Below, in pieces: positions 1-15,000 of a stretch of 64,000 nt of DNA. The notes under the pieces were generated by a model that did no database searches, was not told where the DNA came from, and was given only the letters and a program-made list of their open reading frames with translations. Origin of the DNA: Rhodopirellula sp. P2 (GTDB lineage Bacteria; Planctomycetota; Planctomycetia; Pirellulales; Pirellulaceae); contig NZ_CP118225.1 in assembly GCF_028768465.1 (NCBI RefSeq), positions 248,001-312,000 on the forward strand. Reading direction: 5' to 3'. Position numbers and translations under genes: made by a program. Each line of letters opens with the position of its first letter. The stretch's first letter is position 1.

Positions 1-2
1 CC

Positions 3-3000
3 TCTGATTCCAAAGCAGCCGGTGCAGCAGCAGCCGTCAGCGTCTCGGATTCGATCAGCAACACCCAAATCGATTCCGGCGTCGTCGTGACCTCCACGGC
101 AGGCAGCATCAACGTCAATGCGACTGGCATCGGAACCAACAACGCGGCCGCCAGCGTCGGGATCAATGTCGATGCGACCGTGGCACTCGGGTTCGCTGTC
201 GCGGTCGACAACACCGACATCCAGGCAACCGTCGCCGGAAAGCTCACGGCCGCCGGCACGTTCCAAGGTGTCAATCTGACCAACGATTCGGTGCCCACCC
301 AAAGCACCACGATCCATGCCGAAAACCATGGTTTCGAAACCGGCGACCCATTGAACTACGAAGCCATCCCGATCGGTGACAACGAGGCATTCCCGTTGCC
401 TGGTTTGACCAGTGGCGAGTCGTTGTTCGTCGTCAAAATTGATGACGATCACTTCCAAGTCGTCCGTCAGCGTTCCATTGACCTGTCAACGGACACGCTG
501 TCCGCGTACGACGCCAGCGATTTCCCAACGCACTCGATTTACACCACCGAAGTCTCGCTGTTCGATCCAGCCACCGCCATCAATCTCACGGACAACACGA
601 TCACGTTGACACAGGACCAAGTCAACGATTTCGCAGCGATCCAAAACGGCCATGTGCTGTCCTATCAATCTGGCAGCGACAATGACGATGAACCACAAGC
701 AATCGGTGGCTTGGAAGATCGACAAAACTACATCGTCATGAACCGTCGTTTTGTGCCTGGGTCGAACGCCACCCAAATCGAATTTCAGCTGGCTGCTTCC
801 ACCTCGGCGGAGGACGTCACGCCACTGGATCTGACCGGCATTGGCGTGGGAAACTCGCACGGTTTCGTCTACGCCGGTGTGGCACGTACGTTTGTTCCCA
901 ACGCAAGTGGCGTGGTTGATTCGTCGACGGATCAAATCAACCTTCCCGCACACGGTTTGCAAACCGGTGACGAAATCATCTACCGAACTGACACGGACCG
1001 ATCGACCACTCAACTAAAAACCCAGCACGCCTACTTCCACTCGGTGGATAATGCGACGAAGACGCTCGCCATGCCCGGTCATGTGTTGTTCACGGGACAA
1101 GCCATCACGTATCACGCGGGCGTCGATTCTGTCAGCGGCGATTCGGGGAGTCCTTCGGCTGGTCTCGTTGACGGCAACACCTATTACGTCATTTCCTATG
1201 ACGCGGAGTCAATTCAGTTAGCCAACACCCTCGCCGAGGCATTCACGGGAACGGCGAGAACTCTGTTGGCCACGTTCCACGACAATGAAAATCAATCCTT
1301 CTCGTATGAAACCAAAGCGACCGAATTTGACGGTACTCGGGCGACTCCACTCGTCGCCCCAGCGACCAATCAATTCATCATCCCTGGTCACGGACTGACG
1401 ACAGGCACCCTGGTGAACTACGAGGCTGGTGACAACAGCACACCGGGTGAGATTGTTAACAATCAAAACTACTACGTCGTCGTCGATTCCATCGCCCCGG
1501 ACCGGTTTGGATTGTCCACGAACCCCCTTTCGCTGGTCCTGGTGAACCTCGATGATTCCGCGACGATTCAGTTCGGTGAACATGTCTTGGCGGTGATCAG
1601 CGGCGACTTGAACGTCACCGACAATGAGATCGCCATCCCAAGTCATGCGTTGTTCGATGGTGCGATCGTACGCTATCGCCATGATACCGGTGACGTGGCC
1701 ATCGGCGGACTCACCGATGGAACGGATTACGAAGTCTTGGCGACCAGCGGCGATTCATTGCAACTGCGTCCTGTCACCCCCGAAGGCGGCACCCCCGCAG
1801 ACGTCATCGAACTCACCGCCGCAGCCATCGGCGATGAACACCACTTGGACGTCTACACTGACAATGATTCTTCCAAACCGGTTGCGCGAACACTGACATT
1901 CGTGCCGACTCGTGTGCAACCGCCGGTCAACCGGTTGCAATTCGATCCGACCGCTGGTCCGGTCATCAACTCGGATTCAGTCGACCCGACAACCAATCCA
2001 TTTGGCGAGACGATCCGATTGGACTCGCATGGATTTGAGACCGGTGAAGTGGTCACATACCTTGCGGACGGTGGCGTGATCGGTGGACTCACCGCGGGAA
2101 CCCAGTACACCATTGAAGCGGTGGATGCCGATCACATTCGCTTGAAAACAATCGAAACGGAAAGCACACCGGCAGCGATCGCTGACCTGACCGGCCCCGG
2201 CCCTGTCGGATCGCGGCATGCGTTTGAGTTGGCGGCTGATGTCATCGTTCGCGACCCTGCCATCGATGGATTGGTCGATGGCGGCATCTACTACGCAACG
2301 GTCATCGACGAGAACTCCATTCGGTTCTCGGCTTCCAAGGGCGATGCGATCAACGCTGCCCCAATCACGCTGAACGCCATCCCGGTCGCGACCGCAGCCA
2401 CCACCACCACGCATCGCTTGGTCGATCCGCTCGCGACCGAAGGTGTTTCCGTGAAGGCGACCTTGACGGCCGCGAACTCGGCAACCGTCGGCTCTGCAAC
2501 CGGCGGTGCGTCGCTCCTGACCCGGCTCAAGAATGGCCGCAATGAAGTAGGCAACTTGGTCGGCGGGCTGGCGGGATCCTTTGACAGCACCAAGGACTGG
2601 GGCAAATCGCAGCAAGGACCGACGGCGACCGACCTTCAACGTGGTGAAGGCAAGGGCAACGATCTGTTCACGGTCTCAGGTGGCGTCGCCATCAATGTGG
2701 TCACTCACGACGTGGCAGCGACCATCGCCGCCACTGCGGTGCTGGCCTCAGCCGTGGACGTTTCGATTGATTCGAAGATTGAAAACCGCCTCAAGACGCA
2801 AGCCGCGGGAAAGATTGTGACCGACGGTGGCGACAGCAGTGAAGTCGGCGGCACGGAAAAAAAGGTGGGTGCCGGAGTGGGGATCAGCATCGGCGTGTAT
2901 CACAACTCATCCCACGCAATCATCGAAAGCGGGTCGGACATCAGCTCCGGGGCCCAGCTCGATGCCGGCGGCGGACTGGCCGTGCGCAGCGCACTCACGT

Positions 3001-6000
3001 TGCCGCTGTTTGCCGAACCCGAGAATTGGACCGGGATCCACGACGCGTTTGAGACCAGCGGATTTTCGCTCGACCGAGTCGAGAACATCACCAAGACGGT
3101 CAAGACGTTGCTGGACAATCCTACCGGCGGTGCAACCACAGCGATCGGTGGAGAAAACACCGGCGAAGACGGCGCCGCGAAGTACACCGTGGCAGGCACA
3201 CTGGTCGTCGCGGAATATCACACCGAGTCCCTTGCCACCATCGGCGATTTCACCCGCATCAACCAGAACGCGGCTTCGCATGCTGCGACGCAAACGGTGA
3301 CCGTCGACGCCAACACGGAAACGCGATTGGTACACACCGCCCTTGAAGCACCGACCTCGTTGTCGCCCGATGCGATCATCAACCACAACACCTCTGGCAA
3401 AGGTGGCATCGGTGGTTCTGTGATTGTCAGCGTGCTCGATACCGCCACCCAAGCCACCATTCAGCGTGGTGCCATGGTGCGGACCGGTGACGATCAAAAA
3501 CTGAATGTCAAAGCCACGGAGGATCACTTCGGCCTCAACATCGCCTTGGCCGGCGGCAAGTCCGGCGGGTTTGGTGTCTCGGGCAGCGTCAACACATTCG
3601 ACGGCACGCACAAAACCATCGCTCACATCCACGACGGTGTCACGATTGACAGCGGCATGATCGACGTGAACGCTGATTCCAGTCAAATTCAAACCGGAAT
3701 GGCCGGCGGCGTCATGCGAGCCAAATCGTCGGGCGCGGGGATCAGCGTCAACGTTCAACAGAGCACTCGGGATACCCGCGCGATCATCGGCGATGGCGAG
3801 GGAATCGACAACGACACGTTGGTCGGTCAAGACGCAGCGATCAGCGCGGCCGGTGTCCACGTCCGTGCCAATTCCACGGGCTGGCAAATTGGACTTGGGC
3901 TGGCGGGTGCCTCCGCATCGAACACCAAGGCTGGAGAAACCGAGGAAGAGGTCGATGGCGGCGGTGATTCCTCGGAAGACGCGTCGCCAACGTCCACTCG
4001 CACCGGCATTGGGATCGCTGGCGTCGCGTCTTGGAACGAAGTCACCCGCACCACTCGCGCGAAAATCAACACGTCGGGCGTGCTGGACTTGTCCGGCGGT
4101 GACCTGCTCGTTTCCGCCGATGACTCCAGTTCAACGATTGGACTGTCCGGTGCTGGCGCCCTGGTGATCGCTGACAACAACGCCGTGGGGCTGGTTGGCT
4201 CCTTCAGCCGTGCCATCATCGACACGACCACCGAAGCCATCGTTCAAAACGCAACGATTCACAACGCGCATGACGCCGATGTGACCGCCAATCCATCCGG
4301 TGAGATTGTCTCCGTGGCTGCCTCCGCTGCCATCAGTGCGGCTCCCCCCGCGGTCAAAGAAGGCGGTGGGTTGGGACTCGGGCTGGCGGGCAGTGCGAGC
4401 TGGAACACGATCACCGCAAACACCACTGCGAAGATCGAAGCAGCGGACATCACCGCCACGGAAGACGTCCACGTCACCGCCACGGACATGTCGAAAGTGT
4501 CGTCCGACGCGGGCGGAGTGGCGCTCGCATTGGGAGCCACCCCCGGTGAAGGCTCAGGCGTCGGCGTTGCACTTGGTGCCTCGATCGCGGCGACCAAAAT
4601 CAGTGGCGGGCTGATCGCTCAGATCAATGACTCAACGGTCGATGCGGGCGGACAAGTCAACGTTCACTCGGAGGTGAGCGATCAAATCGACACGGTTTCT
4701 ATCGCGGGTGGAATCGCCGTGGGGAATTCAGAAGGTGGCAATGGGATTGCTGTTTCAGGAAGCGGTTCTTACGCGTCGGCCGACATCGTTCGAACCGTCA
4801 CCGCCGCCATCGATGGCAACTCCCACGTCACCGCGGGAACAGACATCGTCGTCCAAGCCGATGACTCCGCCAGCATTCACACGCTCGCGATTGGAGCTTC
4901 GTTGGGACTGGGTGCAAGCTCGGATGCAACCGGGGTCGCGATCGACATCTCTGCATCGATCTCCAACAACTTCATCGAAACCACGCTCGCCTCGAACGTC
5001 GATTCGTCCACTCTCTCCGCCGGTGGCAATGTGACCGTCGGCACTCATGTTCAAGGCAAACTGCGACAAACGCTCGATCAGACCGGCGACTACGCGGTCA
5101 ATGCCGCTCGACTGGACGATGCCGCGAATGCCGAGGTGGACAGCGCGGGCAATGAAGAACAGGCCGACCAAGCCGGTGACAACGCAATCAAGCTGCGTCT
5201 GTACAAGCAGATCTACGGTGGAGAAATCGCCGGCGACTTCGTTCCGGAAATGGACATCACGCAACAGTTCAGCAAGCAAGCTGTCAATGCTAACGATCCA
5301 ACCGAAGCCATCAGCGTCGGCACGGGATGGATGGTCGTGGACCGAGTCTCGGGCGATTCGTTTTCGATCGAAGAGATCGACGGCGAACTGAAGGTCTTTG
5401 AACTCTCGCTCTCCTCCATTGCCACCGCAACAGCGGTCTCGTTGGGCGGGAGTGTCGAAACCGGCGTGGCCGTTTCAGGGGGCGGTGCATTTTCTCACAA
5501 CACAGTGACCAGCACGTCCGCCGCGAAAATTTCCGATTCAACGATCCATTCGGGAACGGACACCGCAGGCACGGGTGCCGGGGACGTCAACGTCAATGCG
5601 GCCAACCAAGGTAGCATCCTGTCAACGATCGTCGCGGTCAGCGCCTCGGTTGCAGCCGGCGGTGAAACCGGAGCCGCGTTTGCTCTCGGTGTTTCTGTCG
5701 CCACAAACTCCATCGGATACGACAACGATGGTCTGAACAATGCCTCCACCACGGCCATCATTGACGGCGCGACGATCCACGCAAACGGCGACGTGAACGT
5801 GATTGCGACCAGCGATCAAAGAATCAGCACCGTTGTGATCGCCGTCGCGGTGGCAGCCGCAGCCAGCGAAGCCAACGGGGGCGGAATCGCCGGGGTCGGT
5901 TCAGCTGTGACCAACCACATCGCCGCGGACACAATCGCCGAAATCAGAAACATCGACTCAGGCGAATGGACCGCTCACGATGTGACGGTGGACGCCAGCG

Positions 6001-9000
6001 ACACATCTCTGATTCGTGCCTTCGCCGGTGCTGCCGCCTTGTCAGCGGCCTTCAGTGGTGAAACCGGAGTGGCCGTGTCCGTCGGAGTTGGAATCGCACT
6101 GAACACCATCACCTCCAACGTCGATGCCACCATCACCAATGCGGTGTTCGAAAAGATCGTGTCCTACGATGAAGTCGATCCGCGAACGCACGAAACAGTC
6201 GACACCTTCAACCTTCGCGACTTCGCTGTCGACAACGTGACCGTCACCGCAACCAGCAGCGGGCAAATCAGCGCGGTCGCTGCCAGTGCCTCGATTGCCG
6301 CGGCACTCAGTGGCGAAACGGGTGTGGCGGTCAGCGGAGCGGGAGCGAATGCGACCAACACCATCACCGGAAACACGCTCGCCACCGTGACCGGCTCAAG
6401 TCTGCACGCTGACGGGAATGTAAAAGTGGACGCTGAATCGTCCGCCGACATTGACGCGGTCATTGATTCCACGTCACTTGCCCTGGGCATTGGCGGTTCA
6501 GACGCAGTTGCGATCTCCTTCGGCGTGTCAGTGGCTCAGAATGTCATCGGTTACGAAGCTGACGACAGCGTCATGGTCGATTACGTCACCGATCATGCAG
6601 ACGGAAATTGGGTTGGCGGTCAAACTCAAATGACCAGCGGCCAAACGCTGCAATTGTCTTACGGTTCCGCCAAGGGATACATTTATGAATACCTCGGCGA
6701 CGATCCCATTGCGATTGAGTTGGATGAGGCGACGGAGGGGAACTCGCCCGACTGGATCGGCAAACTGGATCTGAACAACGCGCAAAAGTGGGAACGTGTC
6801 GACGTCTCCCTGTCGCACACGCAAACGTCCGCACTGGTGGAAGATTCCAACGTGGTGGCCAATGGCCAGTTGATCGTGGATGCCAAATCGGAATCGAACA
6901 TCCATGCCATCACGCTCGCCAACGGCGGCGCAGCCAGCCTCGCTGGCTCAGCCGCCGTCAGTCTGGCGGGCATGGGCCTCGGCGTCGTCAACCGGATCGG
7001 AATGGACGTGTCTGCCCAAATCATGGGCAACGGACCGGCCCCCACCACGATCGCTTATCGCGGCCCGGAAGATCGCGTGATCAAGGACGCGAACGATGAT
7101 CTGCTCAGCGGTTTCTCTGGGAACGAAGTCCCCTCCATCCATGTCACTTCCGCCTCGATCACGGCGAATGATGATTCCGACATCACAACCGTTGCGAATG
7201 CTTCCGTGATCACGGCCGCCTTCAGCGCGGAAGCCTCCGGTGCATTCAGCATCGGTGTGTCGGCCGCCATTAACCTGTCCCACAACCGCGTCCAAGCATC
7301 GATTCAAAACGTCCAAGGCGGAATGCTGGCTACCGGCCACGACACCGCGACAGCGACCAGTCTGCAGGGACAAACACTGACGCCCGAGCAAAAGCTCGCC
7401 GGAAACATCAGCGTCGAGGCCACCTCCAACGTCAAGATTGAGTCTCATTCCGTCGCGGTTGGACTGAGCGCCGCGGTCGGCGAGGCTTCCCTTGCCTTGA
7501 CGGGTGCCGGAGCCTATTCGTTCAACGGAATCGGCAACACGGTTCAGGCGACCGTCGACAACAGCGTCGTATCAACGCAAGGTTCCTCGGTGTTGAGTTC
7601 CAGTGGCGACGTGGTGGCGTCAGCCGACTTGAACGTTCACTCAAGCAACACCAGCACGGTCGCTGCAATCGTCGTCAGCACCTCGGCCGCCGCCAGTGGT
7701 GGGATCGTCAGTGGCAGCGGTGCGATCGGAGCGGCAATCGCGATCAATCAACTCGACTCGGTGCACGACAACACCGTTCCAGGAAGCTACGCTTCGATCA
7801 CCGACAGTGTGATCGATGTCGACGGCACCGTGGATGTCACGGCGACGAGCACAGAAACCTTGCAAACGGCCAGTGCAGCGGGTGCGATCGCCGTGGCCGT
7901 TTCGATCGGCGGTGCGGTTTCTGCGACCGGAGCCACCTCGACCACGAAGGTCCACTCCCAAACTCACGCCTTCATCGAAGACAGCACGATTCACGCCGGA
8001 CGAGATGTCAACGTTCACGCCACAGGAAGTGTTGCTGTGACCAAGGCGACGGGCGTGGGCGCGTCCATCGCCGCGGCCGTCGGATCGCTCGCCGTGGCCG
8101 TCACCACCGTCACCAACACGGTTGACAACGAAATCCAATCGTGGATCTCAGGTGACACGGGTGCGTCCAATCGCTTCGGCATCGTAGCGGGTGGCGACGT
8201 CAACGTGACCGCCGACGCGGGCAACATGAAGATCGACAACGTCACCGGCGTGTCGACGGCCATCAGTGCAGGTGGGTTCTCCGCCAGCGGTGGTGGACTG
8301 AATCTCCACAACAGCATCAACAACGAGGTGACGGCAAAAATCCTTGGACAAGTCAAGCTCGATGTCTTTGGCAACGTGGTGGTTCATTCCACCGAAGACG
8401 TCACTCTCGACGCGACCGCAGCGAGCGCGGACTTGGCCCTGTCGTTTGGTGCGGCACTGGGTGTTGCTCTGGTCACGAACGAAGCCTTGTCGACGATTGA
8501 CGCTTCGATCACGGATTCGATCATCAACGCAGACGGCGTGTCCGTCACAGGCAACGGCACGGTCGACATCAAGCGAACCGAAAGCGTTGGCGTCTCCGTG
8601 TCGTACGGACTCGGCGTGACCGGCAACAACAGCACCTCGAGAATTGCCCAGAGCGTCAACGCGGAGATCACCGGCGGAACGATCAGCGCGACCAAAGACG
8701 TCGAAATTGTGGCGACCACCGACATCACGTCGCGAAGCACGACCGGTGGAGGCGCTGCGGGTGCCGTGGCCATCGGAGCGATGGTTTCGGAAACACACCT
8801 CGGCAAAGGCGACAATGTCGACGAAGTCACCGCCCGGGTCGGCGACGGAACCACCATTCTCGCGGGCGGCGTTCGCATCGCTGCGACCAACTCCAATGAC
8901 GCCTATGGAACGGCCATTGCCAGTGGTGTTGGCATTGCCACCGGGGTTGGTGCCAACACGATCCTGACCAGTGATCAACAAGCCGTCGCATCGATCGGTG

Positions 9001-12000
9001 ATGACGTCACGATTCACTCGGGACCGATGAGCATCACGTCCACGTCGCTGCAGAAGATCGACGGCGAAGCAGACGCCTACACATTCGCGCTCGCGGCAGG
9101 CAGTGGTGCGGGATTGCATCTCACACTCACCGGGGATGCCAATGTCAGCATCGGCACCGGCACCGACATCGCCGCATCGAATCTGTCAGTGGCCGCCAAC
9201 AATCAAGTCATCAAGAACAACGACGGAATGAATTTGCGTTCCGGTTCGGCGGCACTTGGCAACCTGGTTGTCTTGACCAGTCATACGGACATTGGCACCG
9301 AATCCGATGGTGTTGACGCTACCGTGACGGTTGGCGACGACACGAGCGTGATCGTCGACGGAGATCAGATTGGTGACCTAAAAATCGATGTGGGTGTCGA
9401 CATCACTGCCCACGACAGCGTCCGTCTCGAAGCCATTGCGGGTCTTGCGGCGTCCACCGCTCTGAGCAACCTCCAATCCAACACCGACGCCGCAATCACA
9501 CTCGGCGAGTCGTCAATCATCAACCGTCGCGGTGACATCACGATGTCCTCTCAGGGTGAAATCCTGCTGCGACCCGACGCCAACCTTCTGTCGGCCTCGG
9601 TCGCCAGCGCTGGCGGTGTCGAAGCAAGTTCAGACAGTGACATCCAGAATCGCATCGACGTCAACGGCACGCTGATCCGTGGTTCCGAAGTCCGATTGCA
9701 ATCGGGTCGCAACAGCTTCCAAGTCCCCAACCTGATCGATCACCTCGCCGACGTGGAGGTCACCACAATCTCGTTGCGACCGAGCATCACCATCGGCGCC
9801 CCCAGCGTCACGATCGATTGGAACAACACCGTCGATGTGGCAACGGGGTCGAGGATCGAGGGCTACGAAGATGTGCTGTTGATCGCCGATCGTGCCAAGG
9901 ACATCCCGGTGACAGGCAAGGGAGAAGGCATGGTCATGAGCCTGTCTCTGGTCCCCTATGGATATTCGGTCGCCAACGACACAAACATTCACGGCACCAG
10001 CAACGTCGCCGTGGATGCCGGAGCAAAAATCACGGCCGGCTTGTACAACCAAGCCGTTTTGGCCATCGGCAACGTCGAGTGGGACAAAACCAACCACGGC
10101 GCCGGCACGCGACTGGACTTCGCCACGGATCAGACACCAGCCCTCTCCGACCTCGATCGAACGTGGGCCAAAACGCGATTCAGCTTCGAAAACGATCTTG
10201 CAACGGACGTTCCTTTTGAGTTCGCCAAGCTAGTCATCGATGCGATTCCGATTCTCCTGAACTATGGCACGATCGTTCGAGCCGTTGCCGGTGCCAATGG
10301 TGGCGGCGTGGCGGGGCAATACTACCGATTCACCCCGTCAGACGCTGCTGGCAACCAATTGGTCCAGGCGACCGACGTCCCGGTCGTGCTCGAAACAGCA
10401 GACTATGCCGATGAGACAACATGGACTGCCGTGGCCGATGATTCGCAGCCGGAGGGCGTGGAGTTGCCGGTCTACGACAGCGACCACACCGAAGAACTTC
10501 GCAACGATTTCTCAGGCAAGTTCTACGTCATCAAGAACGCTGAACTGCCACTGCCAACGTTGTCGTATGAAAACCTCGGCAACCTGTTGGTGAAGCAACG
10601 CGACACCGTCCTGAGTTGGATGCGGTCCCACAGCAACAACGCCGAAGCCATCGCGAGATACCAAGTTCAACTCGACCAAATCAACGATGAACTCGATGCG
10701 ATGGGGCTGTTGTTACCGGAAGAGAATCTTGGAGCGGGCCTCACCCAAAGGCCAGTCCAACAATCCGTCGACGCGATCTTTGTTGAAATGCCCAGCATCG
10801 TCGCGGCTCCAGGTTCGATCTTCATCGAAGCCAACACAAACACGCAAAGCGGTGTCCTGACCGCCCGTGACAGTGCCAGCATCACGATCGCCAATGCCAC
10901 GCCACTGATGTCGATCATCAACAGCACCACCGTGAAGGACAACCGCCGCACCGCCGTTGTCGATGGCGAACTGAAACAATTCACGCCGGGGCACGTGTAC
11001 GTCAACTGGGTATTGCCCGAGGGTTTGCCGGACGGCCAAGGCACGGGCGAAATCGCGATCACGTTCACTCCGCCGGATGCGACCGCTGCCGAACTGGGCT
11101 TGCTAAACTTGCCTGCCGGCTTGCAGAAGGACCTGTACGTCAATGGCGACATTGTCAATCAAAACGGCACCGTCCGAATCAGCAATCCGTCCGGCAGCAT
11201 CAACGTCGCGGGCGAAATCCGTTCCGCTGAAACGATCATTCAGGCGGGGAATCAATTCACGCTCAACACACCCTCGTTCCTGCACACGAACGTCGACCCA
11301 CGCCAATACATTGACTTCGCACCGCTGCGGGCCGCGGTGTTCAACACCGACGGCAATCTAAAACGCGACCTTTTCGCGACCACGTCGAACGTCAACGCCG
11401 ACGGTCACAACCTTGCCACCGCGATCAGCGAAAGCCGCTCTGCGATTGTTGCCCAAGGGGACATTTCCGTCACGGCTCGCTACTTGAATATCAATGGGCT
11501 GATTCAATCTGGCGTCGACACGATCACGCTGAACATTGATTCTGATTTCAATCCAGGACGGACCACCGAAGCCTTGATCGATGCCAGCGGCAATCCATTG
11601 GCTGGCCTGTCGTTCACATCCGACACCGTCTCCACCTCGATCCCAGTGAACGGCTACTTTGACGCCGCCAACAACTCGATCGTCATTCGCGAACTCGAAC
11701 CACAAGGCGGTCACATCACTCTGGCCGGCCAGATCCTTTCGACGGGAAGCGGCAAAATCGTCGTTGCAGACGGCTACGCGTCGCTGGACGTCGACAACCA
11801 ATCGCCATTCGAAATTGTGTTCGACAAAGTCAATTTGACCCGCGACCGTGTCGGCGAGGTCGTCTTGATCGATTCCGATTTGCTGCGACGAACCACCTAC
11901 AAAACCACTTCCGCGGGGATGACCGAACTTCACGAGCGCGGCACGCTCAACAGCACTCCGGGAGGCGGACTGCCGCCGCGAATCGAATACACGCCTGCCC

Positions 12001-15000
12001 CCGGAACTCCCACCCCAACGGCCGCCAGCCAGTACTATTACCCCGGTTCGCCGAACCAGTATTCCAGTGCAACCAGCGGCCAAGTTTATCTGTGGATCGA
12101 AGGCCAAGAGAAAACCAAAACCGTCGTCCGTGTGTACGAGAAGAAATCCTTCAATCTGTTCGGCGACAACTCATTCGCTGACCTGCTGGAAAAGGACAGC
12201 GGCTACTCCTACCAATCGATCGAATTCCGCGATGCCGAACCGATCCTGCAATCCGAAGTCGTCGTTCGTCCCGATGAAGCGGACTTCCCCGGCTATGTGG
12301 GGAACAACCAGTACACGCTGACTTATGAACAAAAAGTCGACCGCAACGTCAGCGTCTCGCCTGAACAAACCATCATTCGTGTGATCGCGGACCACAACGC
12401 GGGCGGCACCGTCGGGGCCTACTACCGGTTCACTGGAAGCGTCACAGAATCGATCGACCTGTCAAAAGAAAACTACGCCGACACCAGTCGCTGGACGAGT
12501 GTCGCCCAACCGGCCAGTGGCACCACGGACGTTTACGACAGCGACTACATCAACCAGTCCCATCACGTCGAACAATGGACCACCGGTGGCGGATGGCTGC
12601 GTTCGAAGACCGTTCACTCCCGCGTCACCGTCATCAGTGGTTTGACGGACTACTACACACACACGCTGGTCGCTGATCGCCCGATTGAGATCACATCCGT
12701 TGGGCAATCAGGAAAGCCGCAACTCTCCATCGTCAGCGTCGGCGACGTGATTTTCTCTGGCGACGTCGAAGTTCCTGCCGGTTCAGGTGTCGTGATCACC
12801 AGCACCCAGGGCGACATCCAAACGACAGGCACCTCGGGTTTCTACGGCGAGACGCCGACCTTGACCGCAACGGTTGGCAACATCTTTGCCCACATCGAAA
12901 CCGGTCACACGCCACTCACGGCGACGGCGGGTGGCGACATCACGATCCACGGGATTGGACAGACGTCGGCTGCGGCCAGTGCCTCGCTGATCACGATCAA
13001 CGCTGTCACTGCTGGCGATGACGTTTATCTGAACGTTGCCGGTGGATTGGTCGCTGAGAACGAATCTTCCATCGTGACAGGTGACCACGTGCAACTTCGC
13101 ACCCGAGATGGTTCGGTTGGTGGCGACTCAACATTGCGAGTCGATACGCAGACCGGATTGTCTGCCTACGCTAGCGGTGACATCACCGTTGTCGAAACCG
13201 CTGGTGGATTGAACCTTGTCTCACCAACCACGTACACCGATTCCCTCGTTGCGATCCTCAGCACATCCGGCGACGTGACCGTGACGGCTGCCTCGGGGGA
13301 TGTCATCGATGGAATCCTTGAGTCTGACATCGCGCCGACTTCGGAGCAAATTGCCGCGATTGACGCACGCCAAAAACTGTTCGGTGACGCCGCCACCGCT
13401 GCCGCTCACGAACAAATCCGGCAAACCGAAGCGAGCAAGACCCGCGACTATCACAATCACTGGCAGACGCGCATCGAAACACAATCGGTCGTCCCGACGG
13501 TTGCCTCGACCATCCATGTCGCGTCCATCGATTCGGCAACCGGAACCCTCACCACCGACGCACCGCACGGCCTGACCTCCGGCAGCCTGATTCGATTCCA
13601 CAACGGCGTCGCAACCGGCACCGGGATCGTCAGCGGGTCGCTGCTGTATGTCGTCGTGACCGGAACGAACACACTGCAATTGGCACCGACTCGCTACGAC
13701 GCTGCCATCGCTCCTGAGCCAGGATCCGGGCTCTCCCACGAAGGCATCCGGTTGCCGATTGCCGCCGGAACCGACCCAACCGCCATCCAACTCGAACGAC
13801 TGGCGTACGCCGTCACCGCCGAAGCGGGCGAACCTTACGGAGCTGTTTACAACCCCGACACGATCGTTCGACTGGACGCCGACACCCAAGCGTCGATCAT
13901 CGCTGATCGAGTCTTCCAGGCCACGACCGCCGACTCCATCATCACCGCGACGCTGGCTCGCTTCCTGTACCCAGAAGCCGCCTCGACCATCGCACCAGCC
14001 TCGCCAAACGACGACGAGACACTCAACGTTTCCGCGGCGGATGTCAGCCTGACCGCATCAGGACGAATTGGTGCGTTGGTCGATCCACAAACCATTCATT
14101 TGGCAGACGGTTTGGAAGGGTTGTCGCAAACCGAAAAGGCCGCTCTCAAAGAAGCTCGCGTGGCCGACGTGGTGGGCGTTCACTATCGCATCTACCGCTA
14201 CATCGGCACAGACGCGACGATCCAGCTCGATCCAAATTCGATGGCCGACGACACTGCCAATTGGACTGTCGTTGAACCCGATTTCAACACCACAGACGAC
14301 ACCGCCCCGATTGCAATCCAGACCGGCCAAACGGTGTTAGTGGAATCAATTGACCAAAAGTACGGTTGGTACGAATTCAAGTCATCGAACCAAACCATTC
14401 ACCTGTCCGGCGAAGACTTCGAAGACACGTCGCGTTGGCAACTGGTCACCATCGCTCACAACACAAGCGAATCGTTTGATGCGGCGACCGGGACCAGCGG
14501 TGCGGGCGCCTCGGTCAGCGTTTCAAACGGCGATTTGATCGAAGACCGAACCATCATCGAACGCTTGCGTTTGCATCGAACCGACGATGTGGACGTCGCC
14601 GCCACGGGATCGCTGACGGCCACCGCGCCGAACGGCGTTGCCATCGGCGGCCACGGTGATCTCGCAATCGACTCGATCCAGTCCACGTCGGGCGACGTGC
14701 GGTTGTCTTCGACGGGTGCCATGACTGATCTCGGCAACGGGGTGACGGCCGTTTCTGCGGGCGGCAACTTGGACATCAACGCCAGCACGATTGGTGGTGC
14801 TGACGTTGAATCAGACTTCCGAATCGTAACCCCCGGGCAAACACGACTGGAAGCCACCGGCGCGATGCGAGTCCGGGCGACGTCGGGCGACTTGAACGTG
14901 ATCTCCGGAATCGCCAGCGGGGCAATGCGAATCAGTACCGACGCGGGGCAACTGACGATCAGCGAACTGGCCTCCAACGATTCGATCACACTGGATGCGT

